From Actinomycetes bacterium (GTDB lineage Bacteria; Actinomycetota; Acidimicrobiia; Acidimicrobiales; Palsa-688): a DNA stretch of 11,483 nt. The translations under genes were made by a program, and so were the position numbers. Positions 1 to 5,759 of the stretch are shown here, one piece after another. The stretch covers positions 1 to 11,483 of the forward strand of contig JAKARG010000055.1 in NCBI GenBank assembly GCA_021819345.1, written 5' to 3'. The notes under the pieces are model-generated. The model had not been told where the DNA came from and made no database searches. It saw nothing but the letters and a program-made list of their open reading frames with translations. Numbering within the stretch: the stretch's first letter is position 1; every line of letters begins with the position of its first letter.

Positions 1-714
1 CGATCTCTCGAAGTAGTCCCGGCCGTCGAGCTCGTGCACCGCCAGGCCCCGGAAGCCGGCGACGAGCTCGCCGATCGGCGCCGGCGACTGCTCGTCGGAT
101 GGCACCGAGATGGCGAAGCCGTTGTCGGCCACCACGAACAGCACCGGCAGGTGCAGGGTGCAGGCGGTGTTCAGGCTCTCCCAGAACTCACCCTCGGAGG
201 TGGCCCCCTCCCCGAGCGAGACGTAGGTGAGCTCGTCGCCGACCGCCGAGCAGCCGGGCAGGTCGCGCCGGACGATGTAGCGAGCGGCCTCGGCGCAGCC
301 GACCGCCGGCAGGCACTGGCTGCCGGTGGGGCTCGACTGGGTCACGACGTTGAGCCAGCGGTAACCCCAGTGACAAGGCATCTGGCGGCCCCCCGAGGAC
401 GGGTCGTCGGCCGATCCGACCGCCTGGAGCAGGATCTGCTCGGGGGTGACCCCGAGCCCGAGCATCAGGGCGCGGTCGCGGTAGTAGGGGAAGAACCAGT
501 CCGAGCCCGGTCGCAGCTCCCGGGCCAAGCCGAGCAGCAGGGCCTCGTGGCCGGCCCCGGAGATCTGGAAGAACACCCGGCTCTGCTTCTGGAGGGCGAT
601 CTCCCGGTCGTCGAGGAGCCGGGAGACCAGAGCGGACCTGAAGTCCTCCACCACCTCGGCGACAGGGAGGCCGCTGAAGGTGGTCGGGGCCGGAGACTTG
701 GTGCGAAGAGCCAT
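1..714 (-). CDS. Thiamine-diphosphate-dependent 2-oxoacid dehydrogenase E1 component, alpha part (partial, C-terminus off the left edge)
   Basis: The 238 visible residues form the start of an E1 subunit of a pyruvate or branched-chain 2-oxoacid dehydrogenase complex, which decarboxylates the oxoacid on thiamine diphosphate and passes the acyl group to E2. Visible landmarks are the E1-alpha N-terminal segment around GAGHEALLLGLA (53-64), DWFFPYYRDRA (72-82), SGGRQMPCHWG (107-117) and SSPTGSQ (127-133). The cofactor motif runs from GEG (168-170) to ADNG (196-199). The pattern with PCHWG and SSPTGSQCLPAVGCAEA resembles single-chain E1 proteins in which alpha and beta halves are fused; whether this one is fused cannot be seen. 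The ATG at 714 follows a candidate -10 box TAGCAT by 10 nt and a GACGTC repeat array lies further upstream. Substrate cannot be assigned; E1-alpha membership is secure. Confidence 0.88.
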   Translation of the reverse strand, partial: MALRTKSPAPTTFSGLPVAEVVEDFRSALVSRLLDDREIALQKQSRVFFQISGAGHEALLLGLARELRPGSDWFFPYYRDRALMLGLGVTPEQILLQAVGSADDPSSGGRQMPCHWGYRWLNVVTQSSPTGSQCLPAVGCAEAARYIVRRDLPGCSAVGDELTYVSLGEGATSEGEFWESLNTACTLHLPVLFVVADNGFAISVPSDEQSPAPIGELVAGFRGLAVHELDGRDYFERS

Positions 715-724
715 ACCGTCCCGG

Positions 725-730
725 ATGCTA
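725..730 (-). promoter_or_regulatory. Candidate -10 box TAGCAT for the E1 gene
   Basis: On the minus strand TAGCAT ends 10 nt before the ATG at 714, so a transcript would have almost no leader. No clear -35 box is visible. The spacing resembles other TAnnnT boxes ahead of starts in this window. Confidence 0.4.
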
Positions 731-762
731 GGACGCCAGGGCGGGCAAGGGCACGAAGCGCC

Positions 763-813
763 GACGTCGGACACTCCGACGTCGGAGGTTGTGCTGACGT
801 CGGAGGTTGCGCT
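763..813. repeat. GACGTC-centred repeat array upstream of the E1 gene, possible operator
   Basis: Three GACGTC cores sit at 763-768, 778-783 and 796-801. Two exact-tandem 18-bp units (778-795 and 796-813) match at 17 of 18 positions. The first two cores lie in palindromes: ten bases at 761-770 and twelve at 775-786. The array fills the non-coding gap between the stop of the upstream membrane-protein gene (821) and the start of the E1 gene (714), about 33 to 83 bases upstream of the candidate -10 box. That position suits a regulator-binding site, but the regulator is unknown. Confidence 0.55.
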
Positions 814-820
814 GCCCCCG

Positions 821-1270
821 TCAGCGTGGCTGGGTGATCATCAAGAAGAAGGCGACGGTGAAAGCCACGTCGGTCGCGACTCCCGCCCAGCCGAGGCGAC
901 GGCCGGCTCCGGGGTCGGCCCGGGCGCCCTGCGCGGTCGTGGTCCGCAGCCGGGCTTCGGCGGGGCGGACGACCCCGAGCAGCAGGACCGCTGCGACCAG
1001 CCACACCCCCGCGGCGAGCATCGACCACAGCTGCAGCACTCCCCGCCCGTGGGGCTGCACTGCAAGGGCGGCGGCACCGAGGAACGGCACGACGAGCACC
1101 AGCCACTCGAGGCGCAAGGGGGCTGCGAAGTAGCGCCGGACCTCCTCTTCGTTCCCCCCGCCGGTAGCGAGGAAGCCGTAGATCCCGCCGAGGGCGACCG
1201 AGCCGAAGCCCACGAGCGCGCAGGTGACGTGCAGGCCGACGAGCACCCAGAAGACGGTCTCCGCGGGCAC
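821..1270 (-). CDS. Small four-helix integral membrane protein, DUF2269-like
   Basis: A 149-residue protein with four hydrophobic segments at about 6-29, 53-72, 80-101 and 126-145, no signal peptide and no visible catalytic motif. The order of helices, with a short polar GGGNEEEVRR loop after helix 1 and an Arg-rich stretch before helix 4, recalls the DUF2269 family of predicted membrane proteins, whose function is unknown. I chose the GTG at 1270, directly before the first helix. The frame stays open upstream to 1423, but that extension is low-complexity and would run into the start of the divergent gene at 1386. It ends 106 bp before the E1 gene on the same strand, with a repeat array between, so the two are probably separate units. 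The family assignment is tentative; membrane location is well supported. Confidence 0.72.
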   Translation of the reverse strand: MPAETVFWVLVGLHVTCALVGFGSVALGGIYGFLATGGGNEEEVRRYFAAPLRLEWLVLVVPFLGAAALAVQPHGRGVLQLWSMLAAGVWLVAAVLLLGVVRPAEARLRTTTAQGARADPGAGRRLGWAGVATDVAFTVAFFLMITQPR

Positions 1271-1287
1271 GAGCTGCCATGATGGCC

Positions 1288-1302
1288 GAGCGGGCGCCGC
1301 TC
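1288..1302. promoter_or_regulatory. Inverted repeat in the divergent intergenic region 1271-1385
   Basis: GAGCGG and CCGCTC are separated by GCG, between the divergent membrane-protein gene and the DUF4388 gene. It could be an operator or chance in GC-rich DNA. Nothing else distinctive is visible in this 115-bp gap apart from the ribosome binding site at 1371-1376. Confidence 0.2.
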
Positions 1303-1370
1303 TCCCAGGCGGCCCGCCGTCGGACAGAATCGCCAGGCCCGGCCCACCTCTCGGATCGGTGCCGACTCCT

Positions 1371-1376
1371 AGGAGA
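1371..1376 (+). promoter_or_regulatory. Ribosome binding site AGGAGA of the DUF4388 gene
   Basis: AGGAGA lies 9 nt before the ATG at 1386 and fixes that start over the earlier open frame from 1224. It is the clearest Shine-Dalgarno sequence in the window. It overlaps a ten-base palindrome at 1366-1375. Confidence 0.7.
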
Positions 1377-1385
1377 GCAACCGTC

Positions 1386-2447
1386 ATGCCACTGCAGGGA
1401 ACCTTCGATGTGCTCGACTTCACCGAGGTGCTCCAGCTGCTGTCCTCCCGGCAGCTGACCGGCCGCCTGCACGTCCGCAGCCGGGCCTACGGCGCCTACC
1501 TGTTCGTCGAGGAGGGCCTGCTCGTCGGGGCGGACCAGTCCGAGCACCAGCCCGCCGCAACTGCCGGCGACGTGCGCGGGCGCCTGGAGGAGGTCTGCTT
1601 CGAGATGCTCGAAGCGGAGCGGGGGAGCTTCGAGTTCCACCCGGGCAAGCCGACCACCCTGCCCGTCGGCGAGCGGTTCAAGGCCGAGGAAGTGCTGACC
1701 CAGGCCCACAAGCGCCTCGAGGAATGGCACCAGCTGCAAGAGGTGATCCCCTCGCTCGACCTCCAGCCCCGCCTGGTGCTCGACCTGTCGGCGACCGAGG
1801 TGACCTTCGACCGGGAGCGATGGAGGATGCTCACTGCGGTCGACGGGCGCCGCAACCTGCGAGCCATCGGCCGGGTGCTCAACCTGTCGGACTTCGACGT
1901 GTGCCGGGTGATGTCCACCCTCGTCGACGACGGGATCGTCGAGCTCGACGGGCTCGGAGCGCTTCCGGCTGCGACCCGCGACGCCATGCCGGTGGTTCCG
2001 CCGCCCGGTGTGGAGCGTCCCGCGCCGCCGGCCGAGGAGCGCCCGACGGTGGTGATCACCGCCTCGATCGCTCCAGCGAACGGCGCCCGCGACGAGGACC
2101 GGGACGGCTGGGAGCCGTCCCCGGGGCTCGCCCCGCTCGCCGAGCCCGCGCCCGCCGCCGGACCGGCCGAGAGCGGCGGTGATGGCAACATGGCACCCGG
2201 GGGCGAGGACGACGCCACCGTGGAGCTCCTGGCAGCAGACGACGCCACCGTGCACCTCCCGGTGCCAGACGTTGCCACCGACCCCGGAGCCGGAAGCGCA
2301 AGACCCCCGGCCGGCGGGCACCCCGGGGCCGCCGGCCCGAGCGTCTCGGCGGCCGCGACAGAGGCGCCGGGCGACGGCGGCGCCGCCCACGAGGGGCGCC
2401 GGGGGCGCCGGGTGGTGCGGATCCGCTCCAAGGGGAGCAGCGCCTGA
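1386..2447 (+). CDS. DUF4388 (PATAN) domain protein with winged-helix-like middle and disordered repeat tail
   Basis: A 353-residue protein in three parts. Residues 1 to about 110, opening MPLQGTFDVLDFTEVLQLL and continuing through SRQLTGRLHV and a DLYVEEG-like strand (YLFVEEGLLVGA), match the DUF4388/PATAN fold, found in bacterial signalling proteins and often near roadblock and small-GTPase polarity modules. Residues about 120-190 look like a small helical winged-helix domain (DGRRNLRAIGRVLNLSDFDV, then MSTLVDDGIVEL). From about 200 the chain is Pro/Ala/Glu-rich and probably disordered, with a ten-residue repeat starting DDATV. The C-terminus is basic (RRGRRVVRIRSKG). The ATG has a good ribosome binding site. 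Role is probably regulatory or scaffolding in the cytoplasm; no roadblock or GTPase gene is in view, so the partner is unknown. Confidence 0.82.
   Translation: MPLQGTFDVLDFTEVLQLLSSRQLTGRLHVRSRAYGAYLFVEEGLLVGADQSEHQPAATAGDVRGRLEEVCFEMLEAERGSFEFHPGKPTTLPVGERFKAEEVLTQAHKRLEEWHQLQEVIPSLDLQPRLVLDLSATEVTFDRERWRMLTAVDGRRNLRAIGRVLNLSDFDVCRVMSTLVDDGIVELDGLGALPAATRDAMPVVPPPGVERPAPPAEERPTVVITASIAPANGARDEDRDGWEPSPGLAPLAEPAPAAGPAESGGDGNMAPGGEDDATVELLAADDATVHLPVPDVATDPGAGSARPPAGGHPGAAGPSVSAAATEAPGDGGAAHEGRRGRRVVRIRSKGSSA
2208..2280 (+). repeat. In-frame 30-bp repeat in the DUF4388 protein tail
   Basis: The 13-base block GACGACGCCACCG occurs at 2208 and 2238, and a two-mismatch copy (GACGTTGCCACCG) at 2268, giving an exact 30-bp period. 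The protein reads DDATVELLAA, DDATVHLPVP, then DVATDPG. The copies put a threonine in an acidic setting inside a disordered region, as in known phospho-threonine/FHA ligands, but that role is only a guess. Confidence 0.7.
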
Positions 2448-2456
2448 GCTACCGGC

Positions 2457-2473
2457 GCTCGCTCCGAGCGAGC
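2457..2473. terminator. Hairpin between convergent genes, possible bidirectional terminator
   Basis: GCTCGCT, loop CCG, AGCGAGC form a perfect 7-bp stem in the 60-bp gap between the stop of the DUF4388 gene (2447) and the stop of the minus-strand synthase (2508). No T-run follows on either strand, so it is not a classic intrinsic terminator, but the position suits shared termination. Confidence 0.5.
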
Positions 2474-2507
2474 CGCTGCTCCCCGCCGGTGGTCCCCCGT
2501 CCGGCGC

Positions 2508-3719
2508 TCAGAGGTTGGCCGCAGCCAGCTCGAAGCCGGCGAGGGCGTCGTCGATGTCAGCCTCGGTGTGGGTGGCCATCACCGAGGTCCGCAGGAGCGC
2601 CTTGGAGACCGCCGGCGCCACGGCGCAGTTGGTGTAGACCCCCTGGTCCAGCAGGGCCCTCCAGAGGGTTCCGGCCTTCCAGTCGTCGCCGACGGGGATC
2701 GGCACGATCGCGCTGCGGTCGTCGCCTCCGGGGTCGTAGCCGAGCTGGCGGAGCCCGGAGCGCAGCCGCCGGGCGTTGGCCACGACCGCTTCCCTCCGCC
2801 AGGTCTCCTTGCGTGCGAGGCGGGACGCCTCGAGGGCGGCGGCGAGCGACGCCGGCACGCCCGATGCGGTGAACAGCAGCGGACGGCAGGTGACCTTCAA
2901 GAACTCGACCACCGCCCGCGGCCCGGCGATGAAGCCCCCGCAGCTGGCGAGCGACTTGGAGAAGGTCCCCATGACGAGGTCGGGGTGGATCCCGGCCTCC
3001 CGGGCCGAGCCGGAGCCGTCCTCACCGACGACGCCGAGAGCATGGGCCTCGTCGACCAGCAGGCGGGCGCTCATCTCGGTGCAGGCGGCGGAGATCTCCG
3101 CCAGCGGAGCGACGTCGCCTTCCATCGAGTACACCCCGTCCACCGCCACGAGCAGGCCCCCGGCGCCGGGCTGCTCCCGCCAGGCCCGCAACCCCCGGCG
3201 CAGGCTGTTGGGACGGTTGTGCCGGAAGGCGCGCAAGGTGCCCTCGCTGAAGCGTCCCCCGTCCACCAGGCTCGCGTGCGCCGCGGAGTCCACGAAGGCG
3301 GCGTCGCCCTCGCCGAGCAGCGACACCATGAGACCGAGGTTGGCTGCGTAACCGGTGGTGAAGACCAGCGCGGACTCGAGGCCGACCCAGTCGGCCAGCT
3401 CCTCTTCGAGCTCGCGGTGCAAAGGGAGGCTCCCGTTCAGCAGCCGGCTACCGGTGAGCCCGGTCCCGTAGCGGCCGACCGCGTCGACCGCCGCCTGGCG
3501 CACCCGCGGGTCGGCGGTGAGGCCGAGATAGTTGTTCGAGCCGAGCATCACGACCGGCCGACCCTCGAAGATCATCCGGGGACCCACCTCGCCACGCAGC
3601 TCCCGGAAGAAGGGGAGCATCCCGAACGACTCGGCCAGGTGCCACTGGGCGACCCGAGGATCGTCGACCTTGGCGAAGACGTCGGCCACCGGTCGGTGCA
3701 AGGCCTCCTGGTCGGTCAC
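2508..3719 (-). CDS. PLP-dependent alpha-oxoamine synthase, serine palmitoyltransferase-like
   Basis: A 403-residue fold-type I enzyme of the family that condenses an amino acid with an acyl thioester and releases CO2 (serine palmitoyltransferase, Kbl, BioF, HemA). Landmarks are the N-terminal LGSNNYLGLT (59-68), GTGLTGSRLLNG (85-96), the PLP-stacking His148 in HASLVDG, DEAHALG (223-229) and the PLP lysine Lys255 in GTFSKSLAS. The TFSKS form is that of serine palmitoyltransferases, whereas BioF and Kbl usually carry TLGKA, so a long-chain amino-ketone product is the best guess. The GTG at 3719 overlaps the stop of the upstream dioxygenase gene as GTGA, implying translational coupling. No biotin, threonine-catabolic or haem genes lie nearby. 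Family certain; the serine plus acyl-CoA/ACP substrates are inferred. Confidence 0.87.
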   Translation of the reverse strand: MTDQEALHRPVADVFAKVDDPRVAQWHLAESFGMLPFFRELRGEVGPRMIFEGRPVVMLGSNNYLGLTADPRVRQAAVDAVGRYGTGLTGSRLLNGSLPLHRELEEELADWVGLESALVFTTGYAANLGLMVSLLGEGDAAFVDSAAHASLVDGGRFSEGTLRAFRHNRPNSLRRGLRAWREQPGAGGLLVAVDGVYSMEGDVAPLAEISAACTEMSARLLVDEAHALGVVGEDGSGSAREAGIHPDLVMGTFSKSLASCGGFIAGPRAVVEFLKVTCRPLLFTASGVPASLAAALEASRLARKETWRREAVVANARRLRSGLRQLGYDPGGDDRSAIVPIPVGDDWKAGTLWRALLDQGVYTNCAVAPAVSKALLRTSVMATHTEADIDDALAGFELAAANL

Positions 3720-4474
3720 TTCCGGTCCCAACCCCGCAGCGCCTCGAAGCGGCTCTCCCAGGCGGCGTGGCGGTCCCTCGCGTCGGCGATGTAGGGGCTC
3801 CGACCGATCGCCTTGACCAGCAGCCGATTGGCCTGGTCGGCGGGGGGCCGGAGCGGACGGAGCACGTCGGCGAAGAGCACCACCCGCACGCCGTCGGTCT
3901 CGTTCCACGCCTCGTGGCTGTAGCCGTCGTCGAACAGCAGGCTCCTGCCCTCCTCCCAGTGGGCTACTTCCCCCCCCACCTCGATGCCTGCGGCCGACGT
4001 CGGCTCGGGCACGAGCAGGGCCAGGTGGTAGCGCAGCACCCCACGCCACGGTCCACGATGCGGCGGCAGGCGCTTGTGGGGCGAGAAGATCGAGAAGAAG
4101 GCCGTGGTCATCCCCGGGATGCCCTCGAGCAGGGATGCGGTCTGCGGGCAACGGCGACAGTTGGCGTCGGCACGGAAGCCGTAGCCGAAGAAGAAGAAGG
4201 TCTTCCAGCCATCGTCGCTCGTGATCGATGCCTGGTCCACCGAGATGTCCTGGAAGCTCGGCAGGTCGTCGCGATAGGCGAGGACCTCGTCCAGCTCGGC
4301 GCGGATCGTCTTCCACTCCGCCTCGAGAGAGGGGATCCAAGAGAAGGTCTCTAGCGGAAGGAAGGGGGTCGTCGGGACCTCCGAGCTGGCGACCACGGCA
4401 CGCTCGAGGCCGTGGAGGAGCCTGGCGCCCGCATGGTTTGCCACCGAGATCGCCCGGTCACGGGTCGTCTGCAC
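3716..4474 (-). CDS. Aspartyl/asparaginyl beta-hydroxylase-fold 2-oxoglutarate/Fe(II) dioxygenase, LpxO-like
   Basis: A 252-residue soluble dioxygenase of the AspH fold (PF05118), a family including eukaryotic Asp/Asn hydroxylase and the bacterial lipid A 2-hydroxylase LpxO. The core shows His139 (PPHRG) and His187 (HEAWN), the expected iron ligands of this group, and Arg197 (RVVLFADV), the expected 2-oxoglutarate contact. RYHLALLVP, HWEEGRSLLFDDG and the ending LRPL also fit. I chose the GTG at 4474 over the upstream GTG at 4573 because the extra 33 codons have poor third-position GC, include a TTA, and overlap the previous gene; a TAGCCT box also sits 8 nt before 4474. Its stop overlaps the start of the synthase gene, so the two are co-translated. 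A lipid substrate is inferred from that neighbour; a peptide or free-acid substrate remains possible. Confidence 0.83.
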   Translation of the reverse strand: MQTTRDRAISVANHAGARLLHGLERAVVASSEVPTTPFLPLETFSWIPSLEAEWKTIRAELDEVLAYRDDLPSFQDISVDQASITSDDGWKTFFFFGYGFRADANCRRCPQTASLLEGIPGMTTAFFSIFSPHKRLPPHRGPWRGVLRYHLALLVPEPTSAAGIEVGGEVAHWEEGRSLLFDDGYSHEAWNETDGVRVVLFADVLRPLRPPADQANRLLVKAIGRSPYIADARDRHAAWESRFEALRGWDRK

Positions 4475-4482
4475 GGTGGCCA

Positions 4483-4488
4483 AGGCTA
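4483..4488 (-). promoter_or_regulatory. Candidate -10 box TAGCCT for the dioxygenase-synthase pair
   Basis: On the minus strand TAGCCT is followed by 8 nt and then the GTG at 4474. It lies in the 88-bp gap after the stop of the DUF4267-like gene at 4563. If real, the dioxygenase and synthase form their own leaderless two-gene transcript. A 6-bp inverted repeat (GTCGCG at 4504-4509, CGCGAC at 4521-4526) lies just upstream. Confidence 0.4.
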
Positions 4489-4562
4489 AACGACCGGCCC
4501 CCGGTCGCGGCGGATCCGATCGCGACGACGGGCTGTCGACGCGTTCGAGCAGCTGGGAGGGC

Positions 4563-4967
4563 CTAATCGGCACCGGGGTCGGCCGCCGCGACGCTCACCA
4601 GCGCGGCGAGCACCCCGCTGGCGGCGGCCGCCGCCACGGCGACCCGGCCGGCGCGCGGCAGGTGGTCCCAGTCGAGCAGGGTGATGGCGAGGTCGCCGGC
4701 ATCGGCGAGCGCCCCGGCAAGGACCCAGGGGCGCACGGGGCCACCGGAGCGCAGCGCGCCGAGGGTCCCGAGGCCGAGAGCCAGGTCCCGGCCACCGAGC
4801 GCCCGGGCGAGCAGGCGCGCCGAGCCCCGGTGGCGGTCCACGCCGACCCAAGGTGCGAGGGGCACTCCGGGAACGACGATCGCAGCCACTCCGAGGGCGC
4901 TCCGGGCAGCCCCGTTGGCCGCCACCAGCCTCCTCGCCGCCGGTCGCCCGAGGCGCACGCCGATCAC
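4563..4967 (-). CDS. Small membrane protein, DUF4267-like
   Basis: A 134-residue protein with hydrophobic segments at about 23-41, 61-72, 80-98 and 107-128. The pattern of an ARSALGVAAIVVPG start, a central RALGGRDLALGLGTL and a later AGALADAGDLA is that of small actinobacterial membrane proteins related to DUF4267, which have no established function. The start is the GTG at 4967, which overlaps the stop of the short-chain dehydrogenase gene as GTGA; the frame extends 16 codons further up but those are Arg/Pro-rich and lie inside the dehydrogenase. Coupling to the dehydrogenase suggests co-expression rather than a known shared pathway. Family call moderate, membrane location likely. Confidence 0.72.
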   Translation of the reverse strand: MIGVRLGRPAARRLVAANGAARSALGVAAIVVPGVPLAPWVGVDRHRGSARLLARALGGRDLALGLGTLGALRSGGPVRPWVLAGALADAGDLAITLLDWDHLPRAGRVAVAAAAASGVLAALVSVAAADPGAD

Positions 4968-5725
4968 TGGAGGGTTGCGCCGCCGTCGACCACGAGGGTG
5001 TGGCCGCTCACCCATGCCGCCAGGTCCGAGACCAGCCAGAGCGCAGCCCCGGCGACGTCGCCCGGGGTCCCGAGGCGCCGTAGCGGCAGCTCGGCGGCCA
5101 CCTGCTCCCCGTGGGCCTCGACCAGCACCCGGGCGAAGTCGGTGCGCACCAGCCCGGGAGCGATGGCATTGACCCGGACACCCGGACCGAGCTCGGAGGC
5201 CAGCACCCGGGTCTGGTGGATGAGCGCAGCCTTGGTCACGTCGTAGGCCCCGATCCCACCGCCGGGCCGGATCCCTCCGATCGACGCGACGTTGAGCACG
5301 TTGCCCCCGTGGTCACGCATGCCGGCTCGCCAAACGGCCTGGGTCCAAACGAGCGGGCCACGGATGTTGACCTGGAAGGTCTTGTCCCAGCGAGGCAGGT
5401 CGATGTCGACGAGCGGGCCGTAGTGAGGGCTCGTGGCGGCGTTGTTGACCAGGATGTCGACCCGCCCGAAGCGCTCGACGGTGGCCGCCACGCATCCCTG
5501 CGCCCCCTCTGGGTCCCCGGCGTTGGCCGGGTAGGCATCGACGGTGCCGGCGATCCCGGCGGCAGCATCGGCGAGCGGACCGGCCTTGCGAGCCGAGAGC
5601 ATCACCGCAGCTCCGGCGCCGGCGAGCGCAGTGGCGATCTGCAGGCCGATCCCCTTGGACGCGCCGGTCACTATCGCCACCCGCCCGGCGAGGTCGACCA
5701 AGTTCCCCGCTCGCTCGCCACCCAC
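4964..5725 (-). CDS. Short-chain dehydrogenase/reductase (SDR), classical FabG-like
   Basis: A 253-residue NAD(P)-dependent oxidoreductase of the classical SDR type. It shows TGASKGIG (20-27) for the dinucleotide, NNAA (94-97), Asn120 in the active-site helix, catalytic Ser148 (NVASIGG), and Tyr161/Lys165 (YDVTK). The C-terminal half carries ELGPGVRVNAIAPG and ends with SGHTLVVDGG, the usual FabG-like tail. Arg46 after the second strand (LSAR) hints at NADP preference. I chose the GTG at 5725, 7 nt after a TAGGGT box; GTG 5734 and TTG 5701 are alternatives. The stop overlaps the next gene (GTGA). Substrate is not evident: acyl reduction, a steroid or alcohol, or reduction of the 3-keto product of the downstream synthase are all possible. 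Confidence 0.88.
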   Translation of the reverse strand: MGGERAGNLVDLAGRVAIVTGASKGIGLQIATALAGAGAAVMLSARKAGPLADAAAGIAGTVDAYPANAGDPEGAQGCVAATVERFGRVDILVNNAATSPHYGPLVDIDLPRWDKTFQVNIRGPLVWTQAVWRAGMRDHGGNVLNVASIGGIRPGGGIGAYDVTKAALIHQTRVLASELGPGVRVNAIAPGLVRTDFARVLVEAHGEQVAAELPLRRLGTPGDVAGAALWLVSDLAAWVSGHTLVVDGGATLQ

Positions 5726-5732
5726 CGCTCCC

Positions 5733-5738
5733 ACCCTA
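5733..5738 (-). promoter_or_regulatory. Candidate -10 box TAGGGT for the SDR gene
   Basis: TAGGGT on the minus strand is followed by 7 nt and the GTG at 5725. It faces the plus-strand TATCCT box within the 34-bp divergent gap, and the perfect palindrome CCTCCGGAGG at 5751-5760 lies just upstream. Confidence 0.45.
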
Positions 5739-5747
5739 TCCCACCGG

Positions 5748-5753
5748 TATCCT
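5748..5753 (+). promoter_or_regulatory. Candidate -10 box TATCCT for the GDT1-family gene
   Basis: TATCCT is followed by 6 nt and the GTG at 5760, the classic spacing for a leaderless mRNA. No separate Shine-Dalgarno sequence exists for this start, since GGAGG at 5756-5760 abuts it. Confidence 0.5.
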
Positions 5754-5759
5754 CCGGAG

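Noticed and set aside
1366..1375. CTCCTAGGAG palindrome as an operator
   Set aside because: It overlaps the ribosome binding site of the DUF4388 gene, which explains half of it, and it stands alone.
465..2390. 641-codon open frame on the minus strand across three genes
   Set aside because: It has no recognisable domain, is Arg/Gly/Ala-rich low complexity, and overlaps genes with clear family motifs in other frames. Long chance frames are expected at this GC content.
2452..2509. Direct repeat CCGGCGCTC at 2452 and 2501 as an attachment site
   Set aside because: Nine GC-rich bases in a short convergent gap with no integrase or mobile gene nearby is most likely chance.
2568..3794. 408-codon plus-strand frame opposite the oxoamine synthase
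   Set aside because: It mirrors the codon periodicity of the synthase gene and contains no recognisable motif.
2508..5725. Single four-gene operon from the SDR to the synthase
   Set aside because: The SDR/DUF4267 pair and the dioxygenase/synthase pair each overlap, but 88 bp with a promoter-like box lies between the pairs, so one unit is not assured.
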